Shown here piece by piece: positions 18,285-27,553 of a DNA stretch of 64,000 nucleotides (the stretch's first letter is position 1; each line of letters begins with the position of its first letter). Made by a program: the position numbers and the translations under genes. Location: positions 248,001 through 312,000 of the forward strand of contig NZ_PYAS01000001.1 of NCBI RefSeq assembly GCF_003014695.1, written 5' to 3'. The DNA comes from Dyadobacter jiangsuensis (lineage in GTDB: Bacteria; Bacteroidota; Bacteroidia; Cytophagales; Spirosomataceae). The notes beneath the pieces are model-generated. The model searched no databases and was not told the origin of the DNA. It saw only the letters and a program-made list of their open reading frames with translations.

Positions 18285-19169
18285 ATGAGCGATACGATCA
18301 AGATGCTGTCAAACTTTGAGTACAAAAGTTTGTTCCTGCCGGGGTTATCGGAAAAGATCTATTTCAACAATTCGAAACTGCAATTGTACCGGATAGAAAA
18401 CTATCTGCGGAACATATTGATCCCGGTCCTTCCATACCGTACCACTTTCAATTTTATCATTTTCGTGACCAACGGAAGGATTAAGCAGCAGCTGGAAATC
18501 TCTGAATATGAGATCAGTCCGGGCTCCGTGTTGTTGATCAAGCAAGGCAGCATTACCCGCACGCTCGAAATTTCGGAAGACACGGAAGGCTTCTTTATCG
18601 TATTCGAGAACGAGCTGCTGGAAAACATATCCCTCGACAAAAGTACCGACTACCATTTCTTCAAAACATCGCCCTATGCGATGCTGTCCAAGCCGACGGA
18701 GAACTGGATGTCGCATTTGCTCCGGCTGCTCGAACTGGAATTGGGCTCCAACGACAATATCGAAATCAGCGGACTGTTATTGAAGGCTGCACTAATGAAA
18801 ATGCGGCCCGACCAATCTTTGGAAGAAGCGTCTATCAAAAGGACTTTTTATATCACCCTGCAATTCAAAGATCTTGTGCAGCGATACCATCAGACGGAAA
18901 AGAAAGTATTGTTTTACGCCAACAAGCTTTCTATTTCAGAAAATTACCTTTGCAAATGCATTAAGGAAACCACCGGCAAACCGCCCAAACAGTGGATCGG
19001 GGAGCTGAGTATATTGCATAGCCAGATCCTGCTTCAGGACATTAGCAAGGATATTTCCAGCATCGCTTTCGAGCTCAATTTTCAATCGACCTCCTATTTC
19101 ACGCGGCAGTTCAAGCAGTTTACCGGCATGTCGCCGACGCAGTTTCGGAAACGGGCGACTAAGTTCTGA
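18285..19169 (+). CDS. AraC-family transcriptional regulator
   Basis: A 294-residue protein from the ATG at 18285 (CGGAGCT just upstream); the longer frame overlaps the receptor gene and is not used. The N-terminal half is a cupin-like sensing domain (FIIFVTNGRIKQQLEISEYEIS, near 60-130). The C-terminal third has the two-HTH AraC domain: KLSISENYLCKCIKETTGKPPKQWI and then SSIAFELNFQSTSYFTRQFKQFTG. It starts 33 bases after the receptor stop, so it is likely the last gene of the urease transcription unit. It may sense a ligand related to urea, nitrogen or nickel (inference). Confidence 0.9.
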   Translation: MSDTIKMLSNFEYKSLFLPGLSEKIYFNNSKLQLYRIENYLRNILIPVLPYRTTFNFIIFVTNGRIKQQLEISEYEISPGSVLLIKQGSITRTLEISEDTEGFFIVFENELLENISLDKSTDYHFFKTSPYAMLSKPTENWMSHLLRLLELELGSNDNIEISGLLLKAALMKMRPDQSLEEASIKRTFYITLQFKDLVQRYHQTEKKVLFYANKLSISENYLCKCIKETTGKPPKQWIGELSILHSQILLQDISKDISSIAFELNFQSTSYFTRQFKQFTGMSPTQFRKRATKF

Positions 19170-19410
19170 CGGGCGGGCGCGAGCCGTAACTTTGACGCTC
19201 GACGGCTCACACAAGTTCCGGATCATTTGTTTGGGCGCTTCGGGGCCCTTGGTATAGGCACACACCGACCATATAGCCGCGGAAACGGCCAGGCAAGTAA
19301 GTTTCATGGCAAACAGATAGTTAGAATTAAAACAGGGCCAGGTGATGTTCTCCTGACCCTGCAAATTTGCAGCGCGGGATTTTAGCAGTATTTGGTAAAA
19401 ACCAAGATTT
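19170..19410. other. Intergenic region between convergent genes
   Basis: Nothing convincing here. A minus-strand frame from ATG 19307 has a signal-like beginning but runs antisense into the AraC gene; it is treated as unlikely. No terminator hairpin was found. Confidence 0.3.
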
Positions 19411-20064
19411 TCAAACCGGGGCCATTGACTCCTGTTGCACATCCATTGTTTTGTTCACATAAACGGCCATGCGGAAATAAGCGGCGCCCCACAGGGTGTT
19501 AGCCAGGAACTGGATCGCTACGCCGGGGACGGGGATCAGCGCAAAACCCAGAAATGCCAGCCATCCGGTCCATTTCGGTAGTTTTCCACTCTTTTGGATG
19601 GCGAGTGCCATGCAGAACAAACCTGCCATGGTACAAATCAGCGAGACTCCGAAAAGACCGGCTAATGCGCCTTCCATGGTCGCGTAAGAAATCGCATTCG
19701 GCGCCCCGGCCAGAAACAGATGTCCTGCGGCGGGAAACAGAAAGTACGCGACGGCAAACACGCCAATTCCCAGCATCTGGTGCGTGAGGGTAAGGAGCAA
19801 TCCTGCAAAAGCCCATTTTTCAGCCCTCGATTTTTGCAGGTAAAGATATAGCCCGACGGTCCCGATCATTTCCAGGAATACACCCAGAAATCCCCGCCCC
19901 GCCCACCACAGGTATGCGATGGAGGTGGTTAGTTTGGCAAATGCCGCTGGCTCCGCATTGGCCTTGAAAATGACATTTTCCTGCTCGATCAGCAAGTCGC
20001 CGAACGCAAAAACAAGCCCTGCTATCCCCAGGCAATGCAGGGATACTACTATTCTCTTTTTCAT
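19411..20064 (-). CDS. DUF4386-like polytopic membrane protein
   Basis: A 217-residue protein with about six hydrophobic helices (residues near 5-22, 55-75, 85-107, 125-150, 160-180 and 185-200). The order and the spacing of small residues (YLWWAGRGFLGVFLEMIGTVGLYLY) resemble the DUF4386 family. No catalytic motif. It lies 14 bases downstream of the AraC/GyrI-like gene on the same strand, so that regulator probably controls it or shares its promoter. Function unknown. The start ATG at 20064 is preceded by A/T-rich bases without a clear ribosome site, usual for this phylum. Confidence 0.65.
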   Translation of the reverse strand: MKKRIVVSLHCLGIAGLVFAFGDLLIEQENVIFKANAEPAAFAKLTTSIAYLWWAGRGFLGVFLEMIGTVGLYLYLQKSRAEKWAFAGLLLTLTHQMLGIGVFAVAYFLFPAAGHLFLAGAPNAISYATMEGALAGLFGVSLICTMAGLFCMALAIQKSGKLPKWTGWLAFLGFALIPVPGVAIQFLANTLWGAAYFRMAVYVNKTMDVQQESMAPV

Positions 20065-20078
20065 GTACGTATTATTAT

Positions 20079-20897
20079 TTATTCGATGGGTAAATACCAG
20101 TTGATAAACAGGTTGTCGGGATTCCGGTAGTCGGGCATGGTGTCGAATTTAAAGTACGACACGCCATGACGGTGCTGTATATTCGTTTGCAGCGCCAGCG
20201 TGTTATTCACTTCCGAACTTACGGTTTCATAGTCGCGCACGTGGGAGCAAAAGTCATATCTTACATACCGGCCATCCAGGATTCTTGTTTCGAGGAAAGG
20301 GTCCTCCGGAAGTTCAAAGCCGATCGGGACGATGGCAGCATCATAACGCGAGTCGCGGCTGCCCGTCAAATGGGGGCATTCATGGAGAATGGCATAATGG
20401 TGGAAATCCCCCGGCGATTTGTCGATCGACCTGATGTATTCGGAAACGTCCCTCCATATCGCGAATATGCCTTCCGAGAAATAGTCGCCCCGCGATGCGA
20501 AAACCCGCGCTGTTTGAGGTGACCCGCTATTGATAATGCCTTTTGCGGATATGTACTTAAAAGTCTGCACGGGAAAAGCCTGCTGGTGTTGCTTCGATTT
20601 CCGGTATTGAAGCGGCGATACTTCGTACAGCTTTTTAAATGCCCTTCCGAAAGAGCTGTCGTCTTCGAAGCCGATCAAATACTTAATCTCATGAACCGGC
20701 AACTGCGTCAAAGCCAGGAAATAGGCGGCGGTATGCAGACGCTGCTCCTGAATATACCTGCCGAGACTTTTACCCAACCCGGCGCTCAGTTTTTTCTGAA
20801 GGTAGAAGGGTGAGTAGCCGGTCACGTCGGCTAATGTCTCCAGAGTGATTTTGCTGTCTAAATGGCTGTTGATATATAGCAGAACTTCGCTGGTCAT
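20079..20897 (-). CDS. AraC regulator with GyrI-like ligand domain
   Basis: Taken from ATG 20897 (272 residues, MTSEVLLYINSHLDS...), where the typical Rob/SoxS-type HTH begins; the frame extends upstream only from a TTG at 21059 without homology. The N-terminal about 105 residues hold the AraC HTH pair (LADVTGYSPFYLQKKLSAGLGKSLGRYI, VHEIKYLIGFEDDSSFGRAFKKLYEVSPLQYR). The C-terminal 150 residues form a GyrI-like/BmrR effector domain (AILHECPHLTG, RYDAAIVPIGFE, YVRYDFCSHV). Such proteins bind amphipathic drugs or small cations and activate export or detoxification genes. It is divergent from the LytTR gene. Confidence 0.88.
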   Translation of the reverse strand: MTSEVLLYINSHLDSKITLETLADVTGYSPFYLQKKLSAGLGKSLGRYIQEQRLHTAAYFLALTQLPVHEIKYLIGFEDDSSFGRAFKKLYEVSPLQYRKSKQHQQAFPVQTFKYISAKGIINSGSPQTARVFASRGDYFSEGIFAIWRDVSEYIRSIDKSPGDFHHYAILHECPHLTGSRDSRYDAAIVPIGFELPEDPFLETRILDGRYVRYDFCSHVRDYETVSSEVNNTLALQTNIQHRHGVSYFKFDTMPDYRNPDNLFINWYLPIE

Positions 20898-21058
20898 TTC
20901 TTTCACGTTTACAGCACAAATGTACGCGGCCTGATTTACAAAAAATGTGCAGTTCTTGCGGTCGCTTCCAAAGGCTATGGGCAAAACCAGGCACGAACAG
21001 CCCCGGTTGGATGTGATTATCGTGTGCGGCCAATATATTTGCATCCGGTTATCCCCCA

Positions 21059-21925
21059 ATGAGTGTTCGCGCGATGATTGCTAAGTATGTCGATTGGATA
21101 GATCAAAAGTATCCGCAAAACTACCTGATCCAAAAACCGGTGATCGGCTCTGTGCTGCTATCCTTCTATTGCCTGCTGTTTCTGATTATTTACAGGCCGT
21201 TTGACCTGAGCGCGAAAGGGGAAATGAGTTTTGAGGCGACGATGGCGCTTTACACCGTGGCGATGATTCCGGTGCATATGCTGCTGATTTATGGATTGAG
21301 AAAAATGTGGTTTTTCTCCAACCGGGATCAATGGAGCATCCGAAAAGAAATTCTGGCGATTTTACTGATCCTGACTGGCCTCGGTATTTTCGTGTTCGCC
21401 TTTGGTTTTTGGGTTGAGGGGCCGTTGAACCGGTTGAACTTCGCCACGTTGATGGATTCCTGCAAGATTGTATTTCTGACATGCGCAATCCTGTACGGTA
21501 TGCTGACATTGATTAACCTGCGGTATCTGGAGAGCGGACAGATACCCGTTACCGTTAGCGGTGATTCCGTTGAGGAAACGGTACACATTCAATCCCGTTT
21601 GAAAAGTGAGGCTTTTACGTTGCCATTGTCCGACCTGCTCTATATCGAGTCGGAAGGGAACTATGTTGTCTTTCATTTATTCCAAAATGGCTCGGTCCGT
21701 AAAGAAATCATCCGGAACTCCATCAGCGACGTGGAGCAGATGCTCGCGGGCTTTCCGTTCATCGTCCGGACCCACCGGGCGTTTATGGTCAATATTAAAA
21801 AAGTGAGCAAGCGGACGGGAAATTCAGCGGGATACCGTTTGCAGCTGGAAGGAGCTGGCGACCTGATCCCGGTTTCCCGGAGTAACGTCGAAAATTTCGA
21901 CCGAATGTATTGGGCGATGCGCTGA
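21059..21925 (+). CDS. Membrane-anchored LytTR transcriptional regulator
   Basis: A 288-residue protein with four transmembrane helices (about 26-46, 62-82, 98-118, 132-152) and a C-terminal LytTR DNA-binding domain (about 187-285). The domain has the family marks LPLSDLLYIESEGNYVVF, FIVRTHRAFMVNI and VPVSRSNV. There is no receiver domain, so it is a one-component membrane regulator, a type common in Bacteroidota. Two near-identical 12-base direct repeats 20 bases apart lie right after its stop and before the next gene, suggesting that it regulates the outer-membrane receptor gene downstream. Confidence 0.88.
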   Translation: MSVRAMIAKYVDWIDQKYPQNYLIQKPVIGSVLLSFYCLLFLIIYRPFDLSAKGEMSFEATMALYTVAMIPVHMLLIYGLRKMWFFSNRDQWSIRKEILAILLILTGLGIFVFAFGFWVEGPLNRLNFATLMDSCKIVFLTCAILYGMLTLINLRYLESGQIPVTVSGDSVEETVHIQSRLKSEAFTLPLSDLLYIESEGNYVVFHLFQNGSVRKEIIRNSISDVEQMLAGFPFIVRTHRAFMVNIKKVSKRTGNSAGYRLQLEGAGDLIPVSRSNVENFDRMYWAMR

Positions 21926-21927
21926 TC

Positions 21928-21959
21928 ATTCATCCCAAATTGTTGCTATTCGTCCCAAG
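21928..21959. promoter_or_regulatory. Direct repeat, likely LytTR binding site
   Basis: ATTCATCCCAAA (21928-21939) and ATTCGTCCCAAG (21948-21959) match at 10 of 12 positions, with starts 20 bases apart, about two helix turns. Paired direct repeats with this spacing are how LytTR dimers bind DNA. The site lies directly behind the LytTR gene and 116 bases before the ATG of the outer-membrane protein. Confidence 0.55.
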
Positions 21960-22075
21960 AGCGGCTGTCTGATCGTCGTTGACGTCATATTCTTGCCAAG
22001 TATCCCTCCGGATTGTCTTCCACGGAGGCCTTGCTTCCCTTTGCAGCCAGTTATCAATCAACACCTGATAAAAGG

Positions 22076-24440
22076 ATGCAAAAGTGTTTTACTCCCCGGA
22101 TATTTTTAGTGCCTGTTTGTACATTGTTTTTACTGCTGTCCGTCCGCGACGTCCGTGCCCAGCAGCATGCCGCAGGATCGGTGAAGGGTATTTTAATGGA
22201 AAACGGCACTCGGCTCCCGGCTCCGTTCGTGAATGTGGGGTTGTATGCCAGAGCGGATTCCACGCTGCTGGGAGGTACCCAAAGCGACGATCACGGGCGT
22301 TTCGAACTGACGGGAATTGCGGAAGGAAAATACATGCTGCGATTCACCTCCGTAAGTTATGCAGCTAAAACCAATGCGATTGAATTGGCGGAGTCGCAGA
22401 CGATCGATCTGGATACGGTACTGTTGTCGGATATTTTCCAGGCATTAACGGAAGTGACCATCCGCGGCGAACGCGAAAAAGCAAAAACCGGGCTGTCCGG
22501 AACGACCTTCCAGGTGAGCGCCCGAATGAAGGAAGTTGCCGTCAGCGGAATGGACCTGCTCAAACAAGTCCCGGGCATTAGCATTGACCTGGCGCAGAAC
22601 CTCAGCCTGGAAGGAAGTACGAAGGTGATCATCCTGGTAAACGGTATGGAGCGGGACGTTAAATACCTGAGCCAGCTACCGGCAGCGGATATCGATCAAG
22701 TTGAGGTAATGTCCAATCCGCCGGCCAGGTATGATGCTAGTGCAGCTCGGGTGATCAATGTCGTCCTGAAAAAGGACCGCAGCGCGGGATGGTCGGCAAA
22801 CGTGAATATGGAAGCTCCGACTGTGAAGAAACAGATCTATACCTTCCCATCGGCCAGGCTGAGCTATGGGCGCGGGAAGATGGACGCTTTCGTTTCATAC
22901 AGCGGGTCGATGGGCTATTTCGATATCGTCGAACAAAGCCGGAAAGAAGCTTCGGCGTCCGACCTTAGAACCAGTATTTCATCTTCCAGGAATGAAAGGC
23001 AAAAGAACTGGTCGCACCGGTTCAGTTATGGCCTGGACTACGCGTTCGACAAACGGAACCTGATTGCCTTTTACGGAAATTTCAATCCCTACTCGCAGGA
23101 ACTGGATGGGTGGGTACAGGCGCGCTACGACGGCCGCACGACCGCGAAATGGGATTATTTCAAAGAAGACACGGACAGGAATCTTGGAAGTTTCCACTCA
23201 TTGTTTTACAAGGGCGCTCCGGGTAGGCGCGAGGGAAGCGAGCTCACCGCCGACGGGAGTTTCTATCACTTGCGGGCAAAAAATCAGAGCGTATTCACCG
23301 ACCTGGTTACGGGCGCAACGCAGGCCAATCTGGTGCGTCCGAGGCAGAACACATTCAACCTGAGAGTCGACTACGCGGTGCCCCTTTCGAAGGCAGTCAG
23401 GTTAGCAACCGGTTTTCAATTGAAATCCAACCATTTTGCCGACAAAAACCAAAGCAGCTTTCGGTACGAGGGGGCCAGCCAGGCCTTGTATGGAGGTGTC
23501 CGGTTTTCGAAGCAGAAGGTCTCCTCGGAAGTTTCGTTAAGGATGGAGCGGGCGGTATTAGGAATCATCGGTGGCGATGCCCGGGCATTTATGACCTTTC
23601 TGCCCAACTCGGCCTTTCAATACCAGCCGAGGGAGGGCGCCAGTTTCAAAGCCAACTATCAAAAGACGCTGGAATACCCCGGGCTGTTTCAGCTGAATCC
23701 TTTTCAAATGCTGGAAGATCCCAACAGCTACCGAAGCGGAAATCCGGATCTCAGGCCCACTAACGTTACGAATGCGGGCGTGGAATACAGCCGGTCCCTG
23801 GGTAAGAATTTTATAGGTTTTCGTATCTTTTGGAATAACAGGAAAGGGGCTATTAACGATTTTACCTGGCTGGGCGAGGACGGGTTATTGCTCACCCGGT
23901 TTTTCAACCTGGGGTCCATACAGCAGATTGGCGGCCAATTCACAGGTACATGCTCCATCGGCAAGGCGGTCCAGCTGCAAAGCTATATGAAACTGTTCAG
24001 GGCCTTTGCCGGTGCAGACGGCGCCGTCGCCGGGCAGATATTGGAAAGCCGGCAGAAAACGTCCTATGAACTGGCCCTGTCCGCAAGTGCAAACCTGCCG
24101 TATCATTTGACGCTGGCTGCCCAGTTTACTTATAATAGCCCGGCCATTGATATGCAGAAAACGACTTTCGCCGATCCCCTGTATTTCATATCGCTTCAAA
24201 AGAGCTTTGCAAAGGCTTTCAGGGCTGGTTTGACATTCGCATTGCCGTTCGGAAGGACATTTACTTACCAGGGAGAGGAAATCCGCACGCAGTCGCTTTC
24301 GGGCGATGCAGAAGACCATCCAACTGACAACGCTTCCGGTTTTCCTAAAAGCATCCTATGCATTCAGCAAAGGCGGCCAACGCAGGCAGGTGAATGAAAA
24401 TAATGCCGATGCCGGCGTGCGGCAGCGCAAGGGGTTTTAA
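22076..24440 (+). pseudogene. Outer-membrane beta-barrel (TonB receptor-like) protein with 3' frameshift
   Basis: From ATG 22076 the frame runs to 24397 (773 residues). A signal peptide (FLVPVCTLFLLLSVRDVRAQ) leads to a carboxypeptidase-regulatory-like domain (about 35-115), a plug (about 130-220, LLKQVPGISIDL, VIILVNGMERDV) and a long barrel of the OMP_b-brl_3 type. After about 24296-24306 the reading frame loses similarity. In the +1 frame the expected family ending resumes (MQKTIQLTTLPVFLKASY, then AFSKGGQRRQV) and stops at 24440. A single-base insertion or two-base deletion near 24300 therefore replaces the last strand. It may be a sequencing error or a true mutation; a barrel without its final strand should not insert. 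Substrate unknown; regulation by the upstream LytTR protein is likely. Confidence 0.75.
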
Positions 24441-24576
24441 GTGGTTGGTAATGGATGCAGTAATGGACACTTTGTAATTTTCGAATGAAATTGGCTCAAA
24501 ATAGGGGTTATTGCAGTATTAGAAATATATTGTGTTTTCCCCGGAGCCTGCTGGCCCCGCCTTTATTTTTTCTCCT

Positions 24577-26451
24577 ATGCTTATTAAAAAATCAAGAATC
24601 CTCCTCACGTCGTCGATGCTGCTGTGGGCCAATGCATTGCTGGCACAGACCGGTACAGCCAGTGAGCCGGTACGTTACATCGGTGGTGAAATTGCAAACC
24701 CTTCCGTGCAGGACGGAGCGCTGCGCTACGCGATAGGCGTGGAAAACCGCCAGACCTTGCGTGCCAACCGTACCCATCCCGAAGAAGCCGACGGTTACGG
24801 CTGGACGTACAATCATGCTTCAAACCTTGCTTACTGGAACGGGCAGTTTTACCAGCATTACCTGAGCGGCCCCGTAGATGAGCACGTCGCGCCGGTGCAA
24901 ACTTTGCTGATGACTTCCAGGGACGGCCGTCGCTGGAATAAGCCGGTGGTCATCTTTCCGCCTTACAAGGCGCCCGACGGTGTGAAAATTCCGGAAGGTT
25001 ATACCGGTTATATGATGCACCAGCGCATGGGTTTTCATGTAGCGAAAGATGGTCGTTTACTGGTGTTGGGCTTTTACGGGCACACCGAGCACCCGTTCAA
25101 GGAGGGCGGCATTGGCAGGGTAGTGCGTGAAGTGTACAAGAATGGTACTTTCGGGCCTATATATTTTATCCGTTATACAAGCCACGGGGATTGGAATGAG
25201 AGCAATACTTCTTATCCGTTCTACAAAAAATCACCCGACGCCGGATTCGTGGCTGCCTGTGACGAATTGTTAGCCGATAAGCTGAAAACGCTGCAATGGT
25301 GGGATGAGGATCGGGGAAAGGACGGTTTCTATTCCTTCAAGGACGAGACCGACAACAGCAAGATTGAAGCGCCGTCGTATTACCACCGGGCCGACGGAAA
25401 GGTGGTAGCGCTCTGGAAGTTTTCATACGCAAGCCTGTCCGACGATGAAGGGAAGTCGTGGTCGAAAGCCGTGAAGGTACCGACTTTGCTCATGCCGGGA
25501 GGTAAAAACTGGGGCCAAAAAACCAGGGACGGGCGCTACGCGATGAGCTTTAACCCGATTGCCACCCAGGAATACCGCTTTCCGCTGATCGTGATGACCA
25601 GCAGCGACGGCATTATTTACAACGATATGTCACTGGTACATTCGGAAGTGCCCGAGCGGCGGTTTTACGGGCGCTGGAAAGATTTCGGGCCTTGCTATGT
25701 GCGGGGAATCGTGGAGGGGGACGGTACTCCGCCGGGCAACGACATGTGGTTGACTTACACTGTCAACAAGGAGGATGCCTGGGTATCGCGCGTGCCTGTA
25801 CCTGTCAGAACAACGGTGACAGGGCCGGTGAATGACAATTTTGACGCAATGGAAGTAAACGGCGCAGTGAAGGACTGGAATATTTATGCCCCGAAATGGG
25901 CGCCGGTTGAGATTGCTGCATTTCCGTCGGCTTCCAATAAAAGCCTGGAACTTACCGATACCGACAAATATGACTATGCCCGTGCGATCCGCGTTTTTCA
26001 GCAGGGCAGCGAGGCGACGCTGGCATTCAAGGTTTTGGCGAAGCAGAACAGCGCCGGGCTTCTGGATGTGGAGCTCAACGACCGGTACGGTAACCGGCCC
26101 GTACGCCTGCGCTTTGATGCCGATGGCGTGCTGAAAGCCTGGAACGGTAGCGAGGAAAAGGTGATTGCACCTTACACGCCTGGCAAATGGTACCAGTTCA
26201 AACTCGTGGTGAATGCTTCGGTGAAAGGTACTTTTGATCTCTATGTGGATGGACGCAAAGTTCTCACGCAGGCTCAGCTATCCGAGGCGGTTACCTCGGT
26301 AGAACGCATTTCGTTCCGGACAGGCCCTTATCGCAACGTCCCCAACCGCACGACGCCGAATCAGCAGCAGGCGCCGCCATTGTCGGGCGCCGACGAGAAA
26401 GAGGCTCCGGCAACGTTTTATGTCGATGATGTGCAGGTCAATTCCAAATAA
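24577..26451 (+). CDS. Secreted sialidase-fold protein with C-terminal LamG-like domain
   Basis: A 624-residue protein from ATG 24577; the earlier frame start precedes the real signal peptide (MLIKKSRILLTSSMLLWANA, ending ALLAQ). Residues about 25-430 look like a six-bladed propeller of the sialidase/BNR kind (LLMTSRDGRRWNKPV, ASLSDDEGKSWSKAV, VMTSSDGIIYNDM are Asp-box-like turns S-x-D-x-G-x-x-W). Residues about 440-600 form a concanavalin/LamG-like jelly roll. Possible glycoside hydrolase or lyase acting on plant or animal glycans; no reaction can be assigned from the sequence. It ends 46 bases before a strong hairpin and is a single-gene unit. Confidence 0.75.
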   Translation: MLIKKSRILLTSSMLLWANALLAQTGTASEPVRYIGGEIANPSVQDGALRYAIGVENRQTLRANRTHPEEADGYGWTYNHASNLAYWNGQFYQHYLSGPVDEHVAPVQTLLMTSRDGRRWNKPVVIFPPYKAPDGVKIPEGYTGYMMHQRMGFHVAKDGRLLVLGFYGHTEHPFKEGGIGRVVREVYKNGTFGPIYFIRYTSHGDWNESNTSYPFYKKSPDAGFVAACDELLADKLKTLQWWDEDRGKDGFYSFKDETDNSKIEAPSYYHRADGKVVALWKFSYASLSDDEGKSWSKAVKVPTLLMPGGKNWGQKTRDGRYAMSFNPIATQEYRFPLIVMTSSDGIIYNDMSLVHSEVPERRFYGRWKDFGPCYVRGIVEGDGTPPGNDMWLTYTVNKEDAWVSRVPVPVRTTVTGPVNDNFDAMEVNGAVKDWNIYAPKWAPVEIAAFPSASNKSLELTDTDKYDYARAIRVFQQGSEATLAFKVLAKQNSAGLLDVELNDRYGNRPVRLRFDADGVLKAWNGSEEKVIAPYTPGKWYQFKLVVNASVKGTFDLYVDGRKVLTQAQLSEAVTSVERISFRTGPYRNVPNRTTPNQQQAPPLSGADEKEAPATFYVDDVQVNSK

Positions 26452-26496
26452 TAGAAACGCTTTCCAAGGAGCTGGAAATAGCGATTTAAGACTCAG

Positions 26497-26529
26497 GTCA
26501 TGGGGCCAACATTTCGTTGGCCCCATGAC
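26497..26529. terminator. Bidirectional terminator hairpin
   Basis: A perfect 14-bp stem (26497-26510 with 26516-26529; core ATGGGGCCAAC / GTTGGCCCCAT) and a 5-base loop ATTTC. It sits between the stops of the convergent sialidase-fold gene and phnA, only 3 bases from the phnA stop. Stable GC-rich stem; no long T-run on either side. Confidence 0.85.
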
Positions 26530-26531
26530 TA

Positions 26532-27104
26532 TCAAGCCTGCTTGCGGAGGTACTTGGTCAGGATCACGATCAGTTGACCATCTATCTTGCCTTCAATTTG
26601 TTCGGTATTGTCTTCCACAACCCGGATGTTCTTCACAACCGTACCCATTCTTGCGTTGAGCGAGCTGCCTTTTACATCCAATGTGCGGGTAAGCACAACC
26701 GTGTCCCCGTTTTTCAGGACATTACCGTTGCTGTCGCGGTGGACGGCCAGATCTGCGGCTCCTTCATGGTCGGAACTTGCCTGCGCCCATGCCAGCATGT
26801 CCTCGTCCAGGTACAGCATATCCAGGTTGTCGGCAGCCCAGGTTTCATTTTTGAGACGGCTTAGCATACGCCAGGCAACAATCTGAACCGCAGGTACTTC
26901 ACTCCACATGGTTTCGGACAGAAAGCCCCAGTAATCGCTGTCCATTTCCTGCTCTCTGTCTATTTGTGAGCGGCAATTCTGGCATACGACGATCTCATTG
27001 TCGGCGTAACCGACGACCGGCGGGATCTGGTAAACGGAGATCTGCTGATCGGATTTACATAGTTCGCATGCGTTGCCGCTTCTTTTTTCAAGTTTCAAAT
27101 TCAT
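26532..27104 (-). CDS. phnA: PhnA-family zinc-ribbon protein
   Basis: A 190-residue protein. It has an N-terminal zinc ribbon formed by C13/C16 (CELC) and C41/C44 (CQNC), a helical middle, and the C-terminal PhnA domain with DSNGNVLKNGDTVVLTRTLDVKGSS, IRVVEDNTEQIEGKIDGQ, and a final LTKYLRKQ. This is the YjdM/PhnA family; despite the name it is not a proven phosphonate enzyme in most bacteria. Start ATG at 27104. It lies 85 bases downstream of an ArsR-type regulator on the same strand and could be co-transcribed with it. Confidence 0.9.
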   Translation of the reverse strand: MNLKLEKRSGNACELCKSDQQISVYQIPPVVGYADNEIVVCQNCRSQIDREQEMDSDYWGFLSETMWSEVPAVQIVAWRMLSRLKNETWAADNLDMLYLDEDMLAWAQASSDHEGAADLAVHRDSNGNVLKNGDTVVLTRTLDVKGSSLNARMGTVVKNIRVVEDNTEQIEGKIDGQLIVILTKYLRKQA

Positions 27105-27189
27105 ATGGTGGTCAAAATTATTTTCTTAATGGCTGCATGCCCGGAGTGACATGCCGATTATCGCGGTGTTCTCGCTCAGGTTAATTTGA

Positions 27190-27522
27190 TCATTCCTCCG
27201 ACGGAGCCAGTTCTTTCAGCATTTCCTCCGACTGCCGCAGCTGGCGCACGTAGATGTTTTTGGCCAGGTCAAGAAACTGGTAGATCTCCCGGTCGGGTAC
27301 ATCGTAGTAAATGGTGGTTCTTTCGCGGCGGCTGCTTACAAACTTCATGACGCGTAATTTGGCCAGGTGCTGCGACAGGATCGATTGATCGGCCTGAATC
27401 ACAGCCTGCAATTCCGTTACCGAAAGCGGGCCATCCCTGAGCGCATCCAGTATTGCGAGCCGGACCGAATGCCCTAACGTCTTGAAAAACTCGGCTTTGT
27501 AGAGATGGAGCGGGCTGTTCAT
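27190..27522 (-). CDS. ArsR-type winged-helix regulator
   Basis: Taken from ATG 27522 (110 residues). The frame extends upstream but that part includes a palindrome and has no family match. Winged helix: FFKTLGHSVRLAILDALRDGPLSVTELQ, then SILSQHLAKLRVMKFVSSRRERTTIYYDV, the classic ArsR recognition helix and wing. The metal-binding ELCVCDL motif in helix 3 is absent (it reads LQAVIQADQ), so it senses something other than arsenic or cadmium, or nothing. A 22-bp palindrome lies 10 bases upstream of the ATG, in the divergent region shared with the FtsX permease gene, suggesting autoregulation. Confidence 0.88.
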   Translation of the reverse strand: MNSPLHLYKAEFFKTLGHSVRLAILDALRDGPLSVTELQAVIQADQSILSQHLAKLRVMKFVSSRRERTTIYYDVPDREIYQFLDLAKNIYVRQLRQSEEMLKELAPSEE

Positions 27523-27531
27523 TGGTTTTGT

Positions 27532-27553
27532 TATATTAGAATATTCAAATATA
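27532..27553. promoter_or_regulatory. 22-bp AT-rich palindrome, likely ArsR operator
   Basis: TATATT (27532-27537), a central GAATATTC (27539-27546) and AATATA (27548-27553) form a perfect inverted repeat, except for a single A/A pair flanking the core on each side. It begins 10 bases before the ArsR ATG and can block its own transcription. Dimeric ArsR proteins bind such long AT-rich dyads. Confidence 0.6.

Noticed and set aside
18936..19307. Minus-strand frame with signal-like start MKLTCLAVSAAIWSVCAY
   Set aside because: It continues antisense through the AraC helix-turn-helix region; only the first 45 codons are free, and no ribosome site or family is seen.
20898..21059. Longer N-terminus of the AraC/GyrI-like protein from TTG 21059
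   Set aside because: No homology, overlaps the divergent LytTR start; ATG 20897 begins the usual helix-turn-helix.
22013..22075. TTG start of the receptor gene at 22013
   Set aside because: The ATG at 22076 directly begins a clean signal peptide.
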